DNA from: Brevundimonas vancanneytii
GTDB taxonomy: Bacteria > Pseudomonadota > Alphaproteobacteria > Caulobacterales > Caulobacteraceae
Reading direction: 5' to 3'
Length of the DNA: 8,059 nt
NCBI GenBank assembly: GCA_945874855.1
Contig: CAMCIP010000099.1
Coordinates: 1-8,059, forward strand
In this document: piece after piece, positions 1 through 6,236 of the stretch
How the letters are laid out: the number at the start of each line of letters is the position of its first letter
Numbering within the stretch: position 1 is the stretch's first letter
The notes under the pieces: generated by a model
What the model saw: only the letters and a program-made list of their open reading frames with translations
What the model was told of the DNA's origin: nothing
Databases searched by the model: none
Made by a program: the position numbers and the translations under genes

Positions 1-336
1 CGCCTCTTCCGCGGCCAGCGCCGCGCGCTGGCGGTCGGCGTCGGCGACGATGGCCTTCTCGTTGGCGGCCAGCTGGCGCTCGATGGAGATCAGTTCGCGG
101 TTCTTGGCGTTGGAGGCCTCGGCGCGGCTGACGCCGTTGGGCCGGCCGGTGATCTCGGCGATCGAGATGGGCTGGGCGCACTCCCGGCCCTCCTTGTCCC
201 ACCACTTGCCGGCCGCCTCGCACCGCTCGCCCGGCGCCCGGACCAGGGCCTCATAGGCAAAGACCCCCGCAACCGAGAGGGCGAACAGGCCCAGGAAGAT
301 GACGCTCAGGCGTTTGAAGGTCAGCAGGCGATGCAT
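1..336 (-). CDS. Membrane-anchored protein of unknown function, N-terminal 112 residues (partial)
   Basis: I do not recognise this gene. Reading leftwards from ATG at 336-334, an open frame runs to the window edge without a stop. The protein starts MHRLLTFKRL, followed by one hydrophobic segment at about residues 11-29, which suggests a single membrane anchor or uncleaved signal with the rest outside the cytoplasm. Next come two cysteines, Cys39 and Cys53, flanking a Trp-Trp pair (Cys-Glu-Ala-Ala-Gly-Lys-Trp-Trp), spaced so that they could form a disulfide. From about residue 72 the chain is rich in Ala, Glu, Arg and Lys and looks helical or coiled-coil. The start is supported by GGAG five bases upstream on the minus strand. 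It is divergent from etfB with about 100 bp between the starts. The C-terminus lies outside the window, so no function is proposed. Confidence 0.75.
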   Translation of the reverse strand, partial: MHRLLTFKRLSVIFLGLFALSVAGVFAYEALVRAPGERCEAAGKWWDKEGRECAQPISIAEITGRPNGVSRAEASNAKNRELISIERQLAANEKAIVADADRQRAALAAEEA

Positions 337-375
337 GTCGGCTCCGGCGCAGGTTCGGCTTGACCCTTGGTCACG

Positions 376-403
376 TTGACAGGTCGGGTCTCGCGGTCCA
401 ATC
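376..403 (+). promoter_or_regulatory. Possible promoter of the etfBA operon (weak)
   Basis: TTGACAG at 376-382 is a good match to an alphaproteobacterial -35 box. The best partner at 396-403 (GTCCAATC) matches only the right half of the Caulobacter-type -10 consensus GCTANAWC, with a 13-base spacer. A second TTGACC lies at 360-365. The region separates divergent genes, so a promoter facing etfB is expected here, but the -10 is poor and the assignment is tentative. Confidence 0.3.
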
Positions 404-440
404 GGTCGGCCCGCAATTCGGCTTTTCCATGGATATGCCC

Positions 441-1205
441 ATGAAGGTTCTCGTCCCCGTCAAACGGGTGATCGACTACAACGTCAAGGCTCGCGTCAAG
501 GCGGACCAGACCGGCGTCGATCTCGCCAACGTCAAGATGAGCATGAACCCCTTCGACGAGATCGCCGTCGAGGAGGCCGTGCGCATGGCCGAGGGCAAGG
601 GCGGCCATGCCGCCGGTTCGGCGACCGAGATCGTCGCCGTCTCCATCGGTCCGGTCCAGGCCCAGGAGACGATCCGCAACGCCCTGGCCATCGGCGCCGA
701 CCGCGGCATCCTGATCCAGTCCGAGACGGATCTGGAGCCCCTGGCCGTGGCCAAACTGCTCAAGGCCGTGGTCGAGGCGGAAAAGCCCGACCTGGTCCTC
801 ATGGGCAAACAGGCCATCGACGGCGACAACAATGCCGTGGGCCAGATGCTGGCCGCCCTGCTGGACTGGCCCCAGGCCACCTTCGCCTCGAAGGTCGAGA
901 TCAAGGACGGCAAGGCCGTGGTCACGCGTGAGGTCGACGGCGGCCTGCAGACCATCGCGGCCCAGCTGCCGGCCGTGGTCACCGTGGACCTGCGCCTGAA
1001 CACGCCGCGCTATGCCTCCCTGCCCAACATCATGAAGGCCAAGAAGAAGGAGATCGCCATGAAGACGGTCGCCGACTTCGCCGTCGACGTCGCGCCGCGC
1101 CTGACGGTGGTCAGGGTCACCGAACCGCCCAAGCGCACCGCCGGCATCAAGGTGGCCGACGCCGCCGAACTCGTCGCCAAGCTGAAAACCGCAGGAGCGC
1201 TGTAA
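441..1205 (+). CDS. etfB: Electron transfer flavoprotein, beta subunit
   Basis: EtfB is the AMP-binding half of the cytoplasmic ETF heterodimer, which takes electrons from acyl-CoA and other flavin dehydrogenases and delivers them to ETF-ubiquinone oxidoreductase. The 254 residues match the usual family length of about 250. The N-terminus MKVLVPVKRVIDYNVK is typical. Residues 122-135 (Gly-Lys-Gln-Ala-Ile-Asp-Gly-Asp) form the nucleotide-binding region. Residues 161-182 (Val-Thr-Arg-Glu-Val-Asp-Gly-Gly to Pro-Ala-Val-Val-Thr) fit the ETF-beta signature. The loop at 190-203 (Tyr-Ala-Ser-Leu-Pro-Asn-Ile-Met-Lys-Ala-Lys) corresponds to the known partner-recognition loop. I chose ATG 441 because homologues start there; in-frame ATGs at 429 and 435 are possible, and no clear Shine-Dalgarno decides among them. 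The stop is one base before etfA. Confidence 0.97.
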   Translation: MKVLVPVKRVIDYNVKARVKADQTGVDLANVKMSMNPFDEIAVEEAVRMAEGKGGHAAGSATEIVAVSIGPVQAQETIRNALAIGADRGILIQSETDLEPLAVAKLLKAVVEAEKPDLVLMGKQAIDGDNNAVGQMLAALLDWPQATFASKVEIKDGKAVVTREVDGGLQTIAAQLPAVVTVDLRLNTPRYASLPNIMKAKKKEIAMKTVADFAVDVAPRLTVVRVTEPPKRTAGIKVADAAELVAKLKTAGAL

Positions 1206-1206
1206 G

Positions 1207-2136
1207 ATGGCCGTCCTCGTCATCGCCGATCACGACGGCGCGGTCGTGCGCGACACGACCCACAAGACCGTGACCGCCGCCCTGGCCCTGTCCTCCGACG
1301 TCGACGTCCTGGTGGTGGGCGACGCCGCCCGGGCCGCCGCCGACGCCGCTGCGAAGATCGCGGGCGTGCGCAAGGTGCTGCTGGCCGAGAGCGCCGAACT
1401 GGGCAAGACCCTGGCGGAAGCCGTGGAGGCGACCGTCCTGCCGCTGGCCGGCGGCTATGACGCGATCCTCGCCCCGGCCACGACCGACGGCAAGAACTAC
1501 GCCCCCCGGATCGCCGCGAAGCTGGACGTCGCCCCGATCTCCGAAATCGTCGAAGTGGTCGCCCCCGACACCTTCGTGCGTCCCATCTATGCGGGCAATG
1601 CGCTGGAGACGATCCGGAGCTCGGACGGCAAGAAAGTCATCACCGTGCGCCCCACCGCCTTCGCGGCGGCGGGCGAGGGCGGCTCGGCCCCGGTCGAGAC
1701 CCTGTCGGGCGGCTCCGCGCCGAAGACCGCCTTCGTCTCCGACGAGATGGTCAAGTCCGACCGGCCCGACCTGGGTGCCGCGAAGATCGTGGTCTCCGGC
1801 GGTCGCGCCATGGGCTCGGCGGAAGAGTTCCAGGCCGTCATGGACCCGCTGGCCGACCGGCTGGGCGCCGCCGTCGGCGCCTCGCGCGCGGCTGTCGACG
1901 CCGGCTATGCCCCCAACGACTACCAGGTCGGCCAGACCGGCAAGGTGGTCGCCCCGGCCCTGTACATCGCCATCGGCATCTCGGGCGCCATCCAGCACCT
2001 CGCCGGGATGAAGGACTCCAAGATCATCGTCGCCATCAACAAGGACGCCGACGCCCCGATCTTCCAGGTCGCCGACTACGGCATCGTCGGCGACTACAAG
2101 ACCATCGTGCCGGAGCTGATGAAGGCGCTGGGCTGA
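1207..2136 (+). CDS. etfA: Electron transfer flavoprotein, alpha subunit
   Basis: EtfA is the FAD-carrying subunit that pairs with EtfB; its mobile FAD domain shuttles electrons from dehydrogenases to the membrane ETF-quinone oxidoreductase. The 309 residues are a normal full length. The N-terminal half (about 1-185) is the ETF alpha/beta-fold domain. The C-terminal FAD domain carries Val-Ser-Gly-Gly-Arg at 196-200, Gln-Val-Gly-Gln-Thr-Gly at 240-245, and the ETF-alpha signature at 252-278 (Leu-Tyr-Ile-Ala-Ile-Gly-Ile-Ser-Gly...Gln-His...Ala-Ile-Asn). The start ATG lies one base after the etfB stop, with AGGAG at 1193-1197 inside the end of etfB, nine bases upstream. This arrangement suggests co-transcription and translational coupling, giving equal subunit amounts. 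Nothing is odd about the sequence. Confidence 0.98.
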   Translation: MAVLVIADHDGAVVRDTTHKTVTAALALSSDVDVLVVGDAARAAADAAAKIAGVRKVLLAESAELGKTLAEAVEATVLPLAGGYDAILAPATTDGKNYAPRIAAKLDVAPISEIVEVVAPDTFVRPIYAGNALETIRSSDGKKVITVRPTAFAAAGEGGSAPVETLSGGSAPKTAFVSDEMVKSDRPDLGAAKIVVSGGRAMGSAEEFQAVMDPLADRLGAAVGASRAAVDAGYAPNDYQVGQTGKVVAPALYIAIGISGAIQHLAGMKDSKIIVAINKDADAPIFQVADYGIVGDYKTIVPELMKALG

Positions 2137-2137
2137 G

Positions 2138-2419
2138 GTGGACTGCGTCCTCGCGGTGAGGCTCAAGCCCGGTGCCGCGCGGGACGGGGTGGACGGCTGG
2201 GATGAGGATGGGGCCGGGCGGCGGATCCTGAAGGTGCGTGTGCGGGCGCGTCCGGTCGAGGGGGCGGCGAACGCCGCGCTGATCGACCTCCTCGCCGGTC
2301 GGCTCGGACTTCCACCTTCGGCGGTGACTCTGGAGTGCGGGGGGCGCGGTCGACTGAAGCGGATGAGGATGCGCGGCGTCGCCGCCGAGGACGTCGTTCG
2401 TCGCCTTACCGACTTGTAA
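2138..2419 (+). CDS. DUF167 / YggU-family small protein
   Basis: This 93-residue protein belongs to the DUF167 (YggU) family, which is widespread and structurally known but has no established biochemical function. The family pattern is visible: Val-Arg-Ala-Arg-Pro-Val-Glu-Gly-Ala-Ala-Asn at about 35-45, a helix with Leu-Leu-Ala-Gly-Arg-Leu-Gly at 51-57, then Ser-Ala-Val-Thr-Leu at 61-65 and Gly-Gly-Arg-Gly-Arg-Leu-Lys at 68-74. The usual GxxSRxK core appears here with Gly in place of Ser. The start is GTG at 2138, one base after the etfA stop; no ATG fits, and the Shine-Dalgarno is weak, so translation probably depends on coupling to etfA. In many proteobacteria this family sits beside yggT instead, so its place behind etfBA says little about its role. 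It is the last gene of the operon. Confidence 0.9.
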   Translation: MDCVLAVRLKPGAARDGVDGWDEDGAGRRILKVRVRARPVEGAANAALIDLLAGRLGLPPSAVTLECGGRGRLKRMRMRGVAAEDVVRRLTDL

Positions 2420-2431
2420 TGAAATCGGGCT

Positions 2432-2461
2432 TTGACGTCCGGGTCCGGACACTCTTGTAAT
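2432..2461 (+). promoter_or_regulatory. Promoter of the amidohydrolase pair, with candidate operator
   Basis: TTGACG at 2432-2437 and TGTAAT at 2456-2461 match the -35 and -10 consensus at five of six bases each, with an 18-base spacer. Transcription would start near 2468, leaving a leader of roughly 40 bases before ATG 2507. The spacer contains a perfect inverted repeat, GTCCGG (2437-2442) and CCGGAC (2445-2450) separated by GT, placed where a repressor could block polymerase. The boxes are seen in the sequence; their function is inferred. It lies directly after the stop of the DUF167 gene, so the amidohydrolase genes probably form their own transcription unit. Confidence 0.6.
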
Positions 2462-2481
2462 CCCCCCCTTCGACCGGCAGG

Positions 2482-2493
2482 GTCGACGTCGAC
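2482..2493. repeat. Perfect 12-bp palindrome in the leader of the first amidohydrolase gene
   Basis: GTCGACGTCGAC is its own reverse complement and is also a tandem copy of GTCGAC. It ends one base before the GGGGG stretch (2494-2498) that serves as the only Shine-Dalgarno-like sequence for ATG 2507. TCGAC at 2470-2474 could pair with either half, so the leader may fold near the ribosome binding site. It could equally be a protein-binding site or chance in GC-rich DNA. Confidence 0.4.
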
Positions 2494-2506
2494 GGGGGCA
2501 AGCCGC

Positions 2507-3991
2507 ATGAAGTCCAGTTCCTTGAGGGGCGCGAGCCTGGCCGCGCTGGCCTGCGCCGCCCTGGCCGTATCCGCCTGCGCCACGACCGGCGGCGGCTCCG
2601 ACCCCGGCGAGGCCGCCGAGACCCCGCGTGAGCGCAAGGCCCTGGCCCAGGGCCTGGACCCGGCCACGGTCGCCGACCCCTATCCCTCGACCTATCGCGG
2701 CCTCCCGCGCGAGAACCTGGCCATCGTCGGCGGCACCGTCATGGACGGCGCCGGCGGCCGCATCGAGAACGGCGTGGTCATCCTGACCGACGGCAAGGTG
2801 ACCGCGGTCGGCGGGGCCTCCACCCCCGTGCCCGCCGGCCACCGCGTGGTGGACGCGCGCGGCCGCTTCGTCACGCCCGGCATCATCGACGTTCACTCCC
2901 ACCTTGGCGTCTATCCGTCGCCGGGCGTGACGGGCATGAGCGACGGCAATGAGGCGACCAACCCCAACACGGCCCAGGTCTGGGCCGAGCATTCGGTCTG
3001 GCCCCAGGATCCCGGCTTCAACACCGCCCGCGCCGGCGGGGTGACCACGCTGCACATCCTGCCCGGATCCGCCAATCTGTTCGGCGGCCGCGGCGTGACC
3101 CTGCGCAACGTGCCCTCGGTGACCATGCAGGGCATGAAGTTCCCGGGCGCCCCCTATACGGTCAAGATGGCCTGCGGCGAGAACCCCTCGCGCGTCTATG
3201 GCGGCCGCAACAGCTCGCCCGCCACCGGCATGGGCAATATGGCCGGCTATCGCGCCGCCTTCATCGCGGCCCGCGACTACAAGGACAAGTGGGACAAGTG
3301 GCGCGAGACGGGCGAGGGCACGCCCCCGACCCGCAACCTGCAGATGGAGACCCTGGTGGGGGTGCTGGACGGGTCGATCCTGATCCAGAACCACTGCTAC
3401 CGCGGCGACGAAATGGCCCTGATGATCGATATGTCGCGCGAGTTCGGCTATCGCATCACCACCTTCCACCACGCCACCGAGGCCTACAAGGTCGCGCCCC
3501 TGCTGGCCCGCGAAGGCATCTGCGCGGCCATGTGGACCGGCTGGTGGGGCTTCAAGATGGAGAGCCTGGACGGGATCGAGGAGAACGTCGCCCTGGTCGA
3601 CGCGCCCGAGGGCTCCTGCGCCGTGGTCCACTCCGACGACGCCGAACTGACCCAGCGCCTGAACCAGGAGGCCGCCGCCGCCGTCGCCGCCGGTCGCCGC
3701 GCGGGCATGACCATCAGCGAGGAGCATGCGCTCGGCTGGATCACCCTGAACGCCGCCCGTGCCATCGGCATCGACGACGAGACGGGCTCGCTGGAGGCCG
3801 GCAAGCGCGCCGACGTCGTGATCTGGAGCGCCAATCCCTTCAGCGTCTACGCCCGCGCCGATCAGGTCTATGTCGACGGGGCCCTGACCTTTGACCGCGC
3901 CGACCCGGCCTATCAGCCGCTGTCCGATTTTGAACTGGGCCAGCCCGGGTACGGCCAGACGGCCGCCGGCGTCCGCCAGGGAGCCCGCTGA
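2507..3991 (+). CDS. Exported amidohydrolase, imidazolonepropionase-like, predicted lipoprotein
   Basis: This 494-residue metal-dependent hydrolase belongs to the amidohydrolase superfamily, COG1228-like branch; the substrate is unknown, and a peptide or cyclic amide is only a guess. It has an N-terminal signal with lipobox Val-Ser-Ala-Cys ending at Cys24, so it is probably a lipid-anchored envelope protein. The composite beta-sandwich start is at about 70-120, and Thr-Pro-Gly-Ile-Ile-Asp-Val-His-Ser-His supplies the HxH metal ligands His130 and His132. Other candidate ligands are Lys220, His296 (Gln-Asn-His-Cys-Tyr-Arg), His321/His322 (Phe-His-His-Ala-Thr-Glu-Ala-Tyr-Lys) and Asp377 (His-Ser-Asp-Asp). 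The closing motif Leu-Glu-Ala-Gly-Lys-Arg-Ala-Asp-Val-Val-Ile-Trp is at 429-440. I chose ATG 2507 because the signal peptide starts there; the TTG at 2432 is the -35 box. Its stop shares one base with the next gene, a paralogue. Confidence 0.93.
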   Translation: MKSSSLRGASLAALACAALAVSACATTGGGSDPGEAAETPRERKALAQGLDPATVADPYPSTYRGLPRENLAIVGGTVMDGAGGRIENGVVILTDGKVTAVGGASTPVPAGHRVVDARGRFVTPGIIDVHSHLGVYPSPGVTGMSDGNEATNPNTAQVWAEHSVWPQDPGFNTARAGGVTTLHILPGSANLFGGRGVTLRNVPSVTMQGMKFPGAPYTVKMACGENPSRVYGGRNSSPATGMGNMAGYRAAFIAARDYKDKWDKWRETGEGTPPTRNLQMETLVGVLDGSILIQNHCYRGDEMALMIDMSREFGYRITTFHHATEAYKVAPLLAREGICAAMWTGWWGFKMESLDGIEENVALVDAPEGSCAVVHSDDAELTQRLNQEAAAAVAAGRRAGMTISEEHALGWITLNAARAIGIDDETGSLEAGKRADVVIWSANPFSVYARADQVYVDGALTFDRADPAYQPLSDFELGQPGYGQTAAGVRQGAR

Positions 3992-5328
3992 TGATCCGTC
4001 GTACCCTTCTGATGGCCGCCGCCGCCATGGCCGTGGCCGGCCCCGCCCTCGCCCAGGATCTGGTCGCCGTCGTCGGCGGTCAGGTCCACACCGGCACCAC
4101 CGTGATCCCGAACGGCACCGTCGTCATGCGCGACGGCCGGATCGTCTCGGTCGGCACGGGCGCCGCCCCCGCGGGGGCCCGGGTGATCGACGCCGCCGGC
4201 AAGGTGGTGACGCCGGGCATCGTGGCCGTGGACTCCGGTCTCGGCGGATCCGAGGTGTCGTCCGTCGGCAATGACCTGAGCAATGCGTCCAACACCCTCA
4301 GTGCGGCCTTCGACGTCTCCTGGGGGCTGGACCCCTGGTCGATCACCCTGCCGGTGGCCCGTCTCGGCGGCGTGACCCGCGCCGTGGTGGTGCCCAACCA
4401 CCCCGGCTCCTCGGGCGGCCACTATCATGAGGAAGACACCGCCGGGGCCGGCGAGGGGGGCTTTCACACCCCCGGCCTGTTCGCGGGTCAGGCGGCGGTG
4501 ATCCATCTGGGGCAGGGGACCGACATCCTGGTCCAGCCGCGGGTGGCCATGGTCGCCCCCTTCGGCGACGCGGGGGCCGGCGTGGCCGGCGGCGCGCGCG
4601 GCGCGGAGTACACCCTCTTCCGCGAGACCCTGGCCGAGGTCCGCCTCTATGCCCGCAACCGCGGGGCCTATGAGCGCGGGGGCCTGCGCGACCTGTCGCT
4701 GTCGCGCGCCGACCTGGAGGCCCTGATCCCGGTGGCCGAGGGGCGCATGCCCCTGATCGTTACCGTGCATCGGGCCTCGGACATCCTGATGGTGCTGCGT
4801 CTGGCCGACGAGGAGAACATCCGCATCATCCTCGACGGCGCCGAGGAGGGCTGGATGGTCGCCGACCAGATCGCGGCGGCGAAGGTGCCGGTGCTGGTCA
4901 ATCCGGTCTCCAACCTGCCCGGCAGCCTCGAGCGCCGCGGCGCCCGCATGCAGAACGCCGCGGCCCTGCACGCCGCCGGCGTGGTCATCGCGATCAAGGG
5001 CAACGAAGGGTCCAACCATCGGGCCCGCGAGACCCGCTACAACGCCGGCAACGCCGTGTCCCACGGCCTGCCCCATGCGGCCGCGATCGCGGCCATCACC
5101 ACCAATCCGGCCCGCATCTTCGGCTTCGGCGACCGGTTCGGCACGCTGGCGGCGGGGGCCGAGGCCGATCTGGTGGTCTGGTCCGGCGATCCGCTGGAGC
5201 CGCTCAGCCAGCCCGTCGCCGTCTTCGTGCGCGGCGTGGATCAGCCCCTGACCAGCCGCGGCCTGCTGCTGCGCGACCGCTACCGCACCGGCGGCGAAGG
5301 TGCCTGGCCGCCCGCCTACGGCCGTTAG
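3991..5328 (+). CDS. Exported amidohydrolase-like protein with degenerate metal site
   Basis: This 445-residue amidohydrolase-superfamily protein is paralogous to the preceding gene. Residues 1-21 form a Sec signal peptide with likely cleavage after Ala-Leu-Ala, giving a periplasmic product. The fold markers remain: Gly-Lys-Val-Val-Thr-Pro-Gly-Ile at 70-77 and Leu-Ala-Ala-Gly-Ala-Glu-Ala-Asp-Leu-Val-Val-Trp at 386-397. The metal ligands do not: the HxH position reads Asp81-Ser-Gly83, the strand-6 His-His of the neighbour is Asp282-Gly283, and the strand-8 Ser-Asp-Asp is Lys336-Gly-Asn338. Only the strand-5 histidine (His260) is kept. It may be a non-catalytic partner of the upstream enzyme, or use another mechanism. 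ATG 3991 overlaps the upstream TGA by one base and has AGGGAG seven bases upstream, so translation is probably coupled. The frame is intact, so it is not a pseudogene. Confidence 0.9.
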   Translation: MIRRTLLMAAAAMAVAGPALAQDLVAVVGGQVHTGTTVIPNGTVVMRDGRIVSVGTGAAPAGARVIDAAGKVVTPGIVAVDSGLGGSEVSSVGNDLSNASNTLSAAFDVSWGLDPWSITLPVARLGGVTRAVVVPNHPGSSGGHYHEEDTAGAGEGGFHTPGLFAGQAAVIHLGQGTDILVQPRVAMVAPFGDAGAGVAGGARGAEYTLFRETLAEVRLYARNRGAYERGGLRDLSLSRADLEALIPVAEGRMPLIVTVHRASDILMVLRLADEENIRIILDGAEEGWMVADQIAAAKVPVLVNPVSNLPGSLERRGARMQNAAALHAAGVVIAIKGNEGSNHRARETRYNAGNAVSHGLPHAAAIAAITTNPARIFGFGDRFGTLAAGAEADLVVWSGDPLEPLSQPVAVFVRGVDQPLTSRGLLLRDRYRTGGEGAWPPAYGR

Positions 5329-5346
5329 GACCCGGCCCGAACGAAG

Positions 5347-5379
5347 AAGGCCCCGCTCCTTGCGGAGAGGGCCCTTTTT
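5347..5379 (+). terminator. Rho-independent terminator between convergent genes
   Basis: Left arm 5347-5359 and right arm 5364-5376 pair at 11 of 13 positions (mismatches at 5351/5372 and 5355/5368) around the loop TTGC at 5360-5363. TTTTT at 5375-5379 follows. It lies 18 bases after the stop of the second amidohydrolase gene and 18 bases before the end of the convergent terC-like gene. The run of A near the left arm is broken by G, so it should work best on the plus strand but may also help end the minus-strand transcript. Confidence 0.85.
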
Positions 5380-5397
5380 CCTGCGCCGCCGCGCGCC

Positions 5398-6204
5398 TCA
5401 GTGCCCGCCTGCCGCCCCGTCCGGCACGGCCGCCTTGCGCTTGCGGCTGAGCATGTTCAGGCCCTCGACCAGGGCCGAGAAGCCCATGGCGGCGTAGATA
5501 TAGCCCTTGGGCACATGCACGCCGAAGCCGTCGGCGATCAGCACCATGCCGATCATCAGCAGGAAGCCGAGGGCCAGCATGACCACGGTCGGGTTCTCGT
5601 TGATGAAATTGGCCAGCGGATCGGCCGCCACCAGCATGACGCCCACGGCCACCAGCACCGCCACCACCATGATCGGCAGATGGTCGGTCATGCCGACGGC
5701 CGTCAGGATCGAATCGACCGAGAAGACCAGGTCCAGCAGGATGATCTGGAAAATCGCCGCGCCCGCATTGGTGATGGCCAGCGACTTCTTGTCGAGCACG
5801 TCGTGGTTCGACGGAACGGGATCGACGGTGTGGTGGATCTCCTTCGTCGCCTTCCAGACCAGGAACAGGCCGCCCGCGATCAGGATCAGGTCCTTCCAGC
5901 TGAACTGGGTCTCGAACGCCGGCTCGCCGTGTTCTCCCATGGGACCGACGATCCCCAGGTCGAAGACCGGCGCGGTCAGGCCGACCAGCCAGGCGATGAT
6001 CGACAGCAGGGCCAGGCGCATGATCAGGGCCAGGCCGATGCCCAGCCGCCGCACGCTCTGGCGCTGGGCCTCGGGCAGTTTGTTCGACAGGATCGAGATG
6101 AAGATCAGATTGTCGATCCCGAGCACCACCTCCATCACGATCAGGGTGACCAGGGCGGCCCAGGCGGCGGGATCGGAAAGAAGCGGCGTAATGCTGTCGA
6201 GCAT
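5398..6204 (-). CDS. TerC-family integral membrane protein
   Basis: This is a 268-residue inner-membrane protein of the TerC family (PF03741). Characterised relatives, such as Alx/YoaE/MneA-type proteins, export manganese or support metal loading of secreted proteins; tellurite resistance gave the family its name. About seven hydrophobic segments are visible, at roughly 13-40, 54-77, 104-118, 146-168, 178-194, 206-226 and 234-252. The two family repeats carry acidic residues inside membrane segments: Glu-Val-Val-Leu-Gly-Ile-Asp-Asn (Glu25, Asp31) and Leu-Leu-Asp-Leu-Val-Phe-Ser-Val-Asp-Ser (Asp158, Asp164), likely metal ligands. There is no C-terminal CBS or transporter-associated domain, so it is the short form. 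It begins 32 bases after the upstream EEP-family gene on the same strand and has no clear Shine-Dalgarno. Manganese export is inferred from the family only. Confidence 0.95.
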   Translation of the reverse strand: MLDSITPLLSDPAAWAALVTLIVMEVVLGIDNLIFISILSNKLPEAQRQSVRRLGIGLALIMRLALLSIIAWLVGLTAPVFDLGIVGPMGEHGEPAFETQFSWKDLILIAGGLFLVWKATKEIHHTVDPVPSNHDVLDKKSLAITNAGAAIFQIILLDLVFSVDSILTAVGMTDHLPIMVVAVLVAVGVMLVAADPLANFINENPTVVMLALGFLLMIGMVLIADGFGVHVPKGYIYAAMGFSALVEGLNMLSRKRKAAVPDGAAGGH

Positions 6205-6236
6205 GGGATCGGGTCCGGGAGGATGAGGCCCCAGCG

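Noticed and set aside
360..440. N-terminal extension of EtfB from the TTG at 360
   Set aside because: Homologues begin at MKVLVPVKR; the extension lacks a ribosome binding site and overlaps the putative promoter.
321..1223. Long minus-strand open frame opposite etfB
   Set aside because: It is an antisense shadow of GC-rich coding DNA, rich in Gly, His, Asp and Arg, with no family motif; the plus-strand EtfB is unambiguous.
2432..2506. TTG start 25 codons upstream of the first amidohydrolase ATG
   Set aside because: The TTG is part of the -35 box, and starting there would bury the lipoprotein signal inside the protein.
1147..3727. Two long minus-strand open frames opposite etfA and the first amidohydrolase gene
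   Set aside because: Their repetitive Gly/Arg/Asp/His composition is typical of antisense frames, and the plus-strand proteins carry full family signatures.
3913..5076. Minus-strand open frame of 387 codons opposite the second amidohydrolase gene
   Set aside because: It shows antisense-type composition and no motif. The plus frame continues the paralogous fold throughout.
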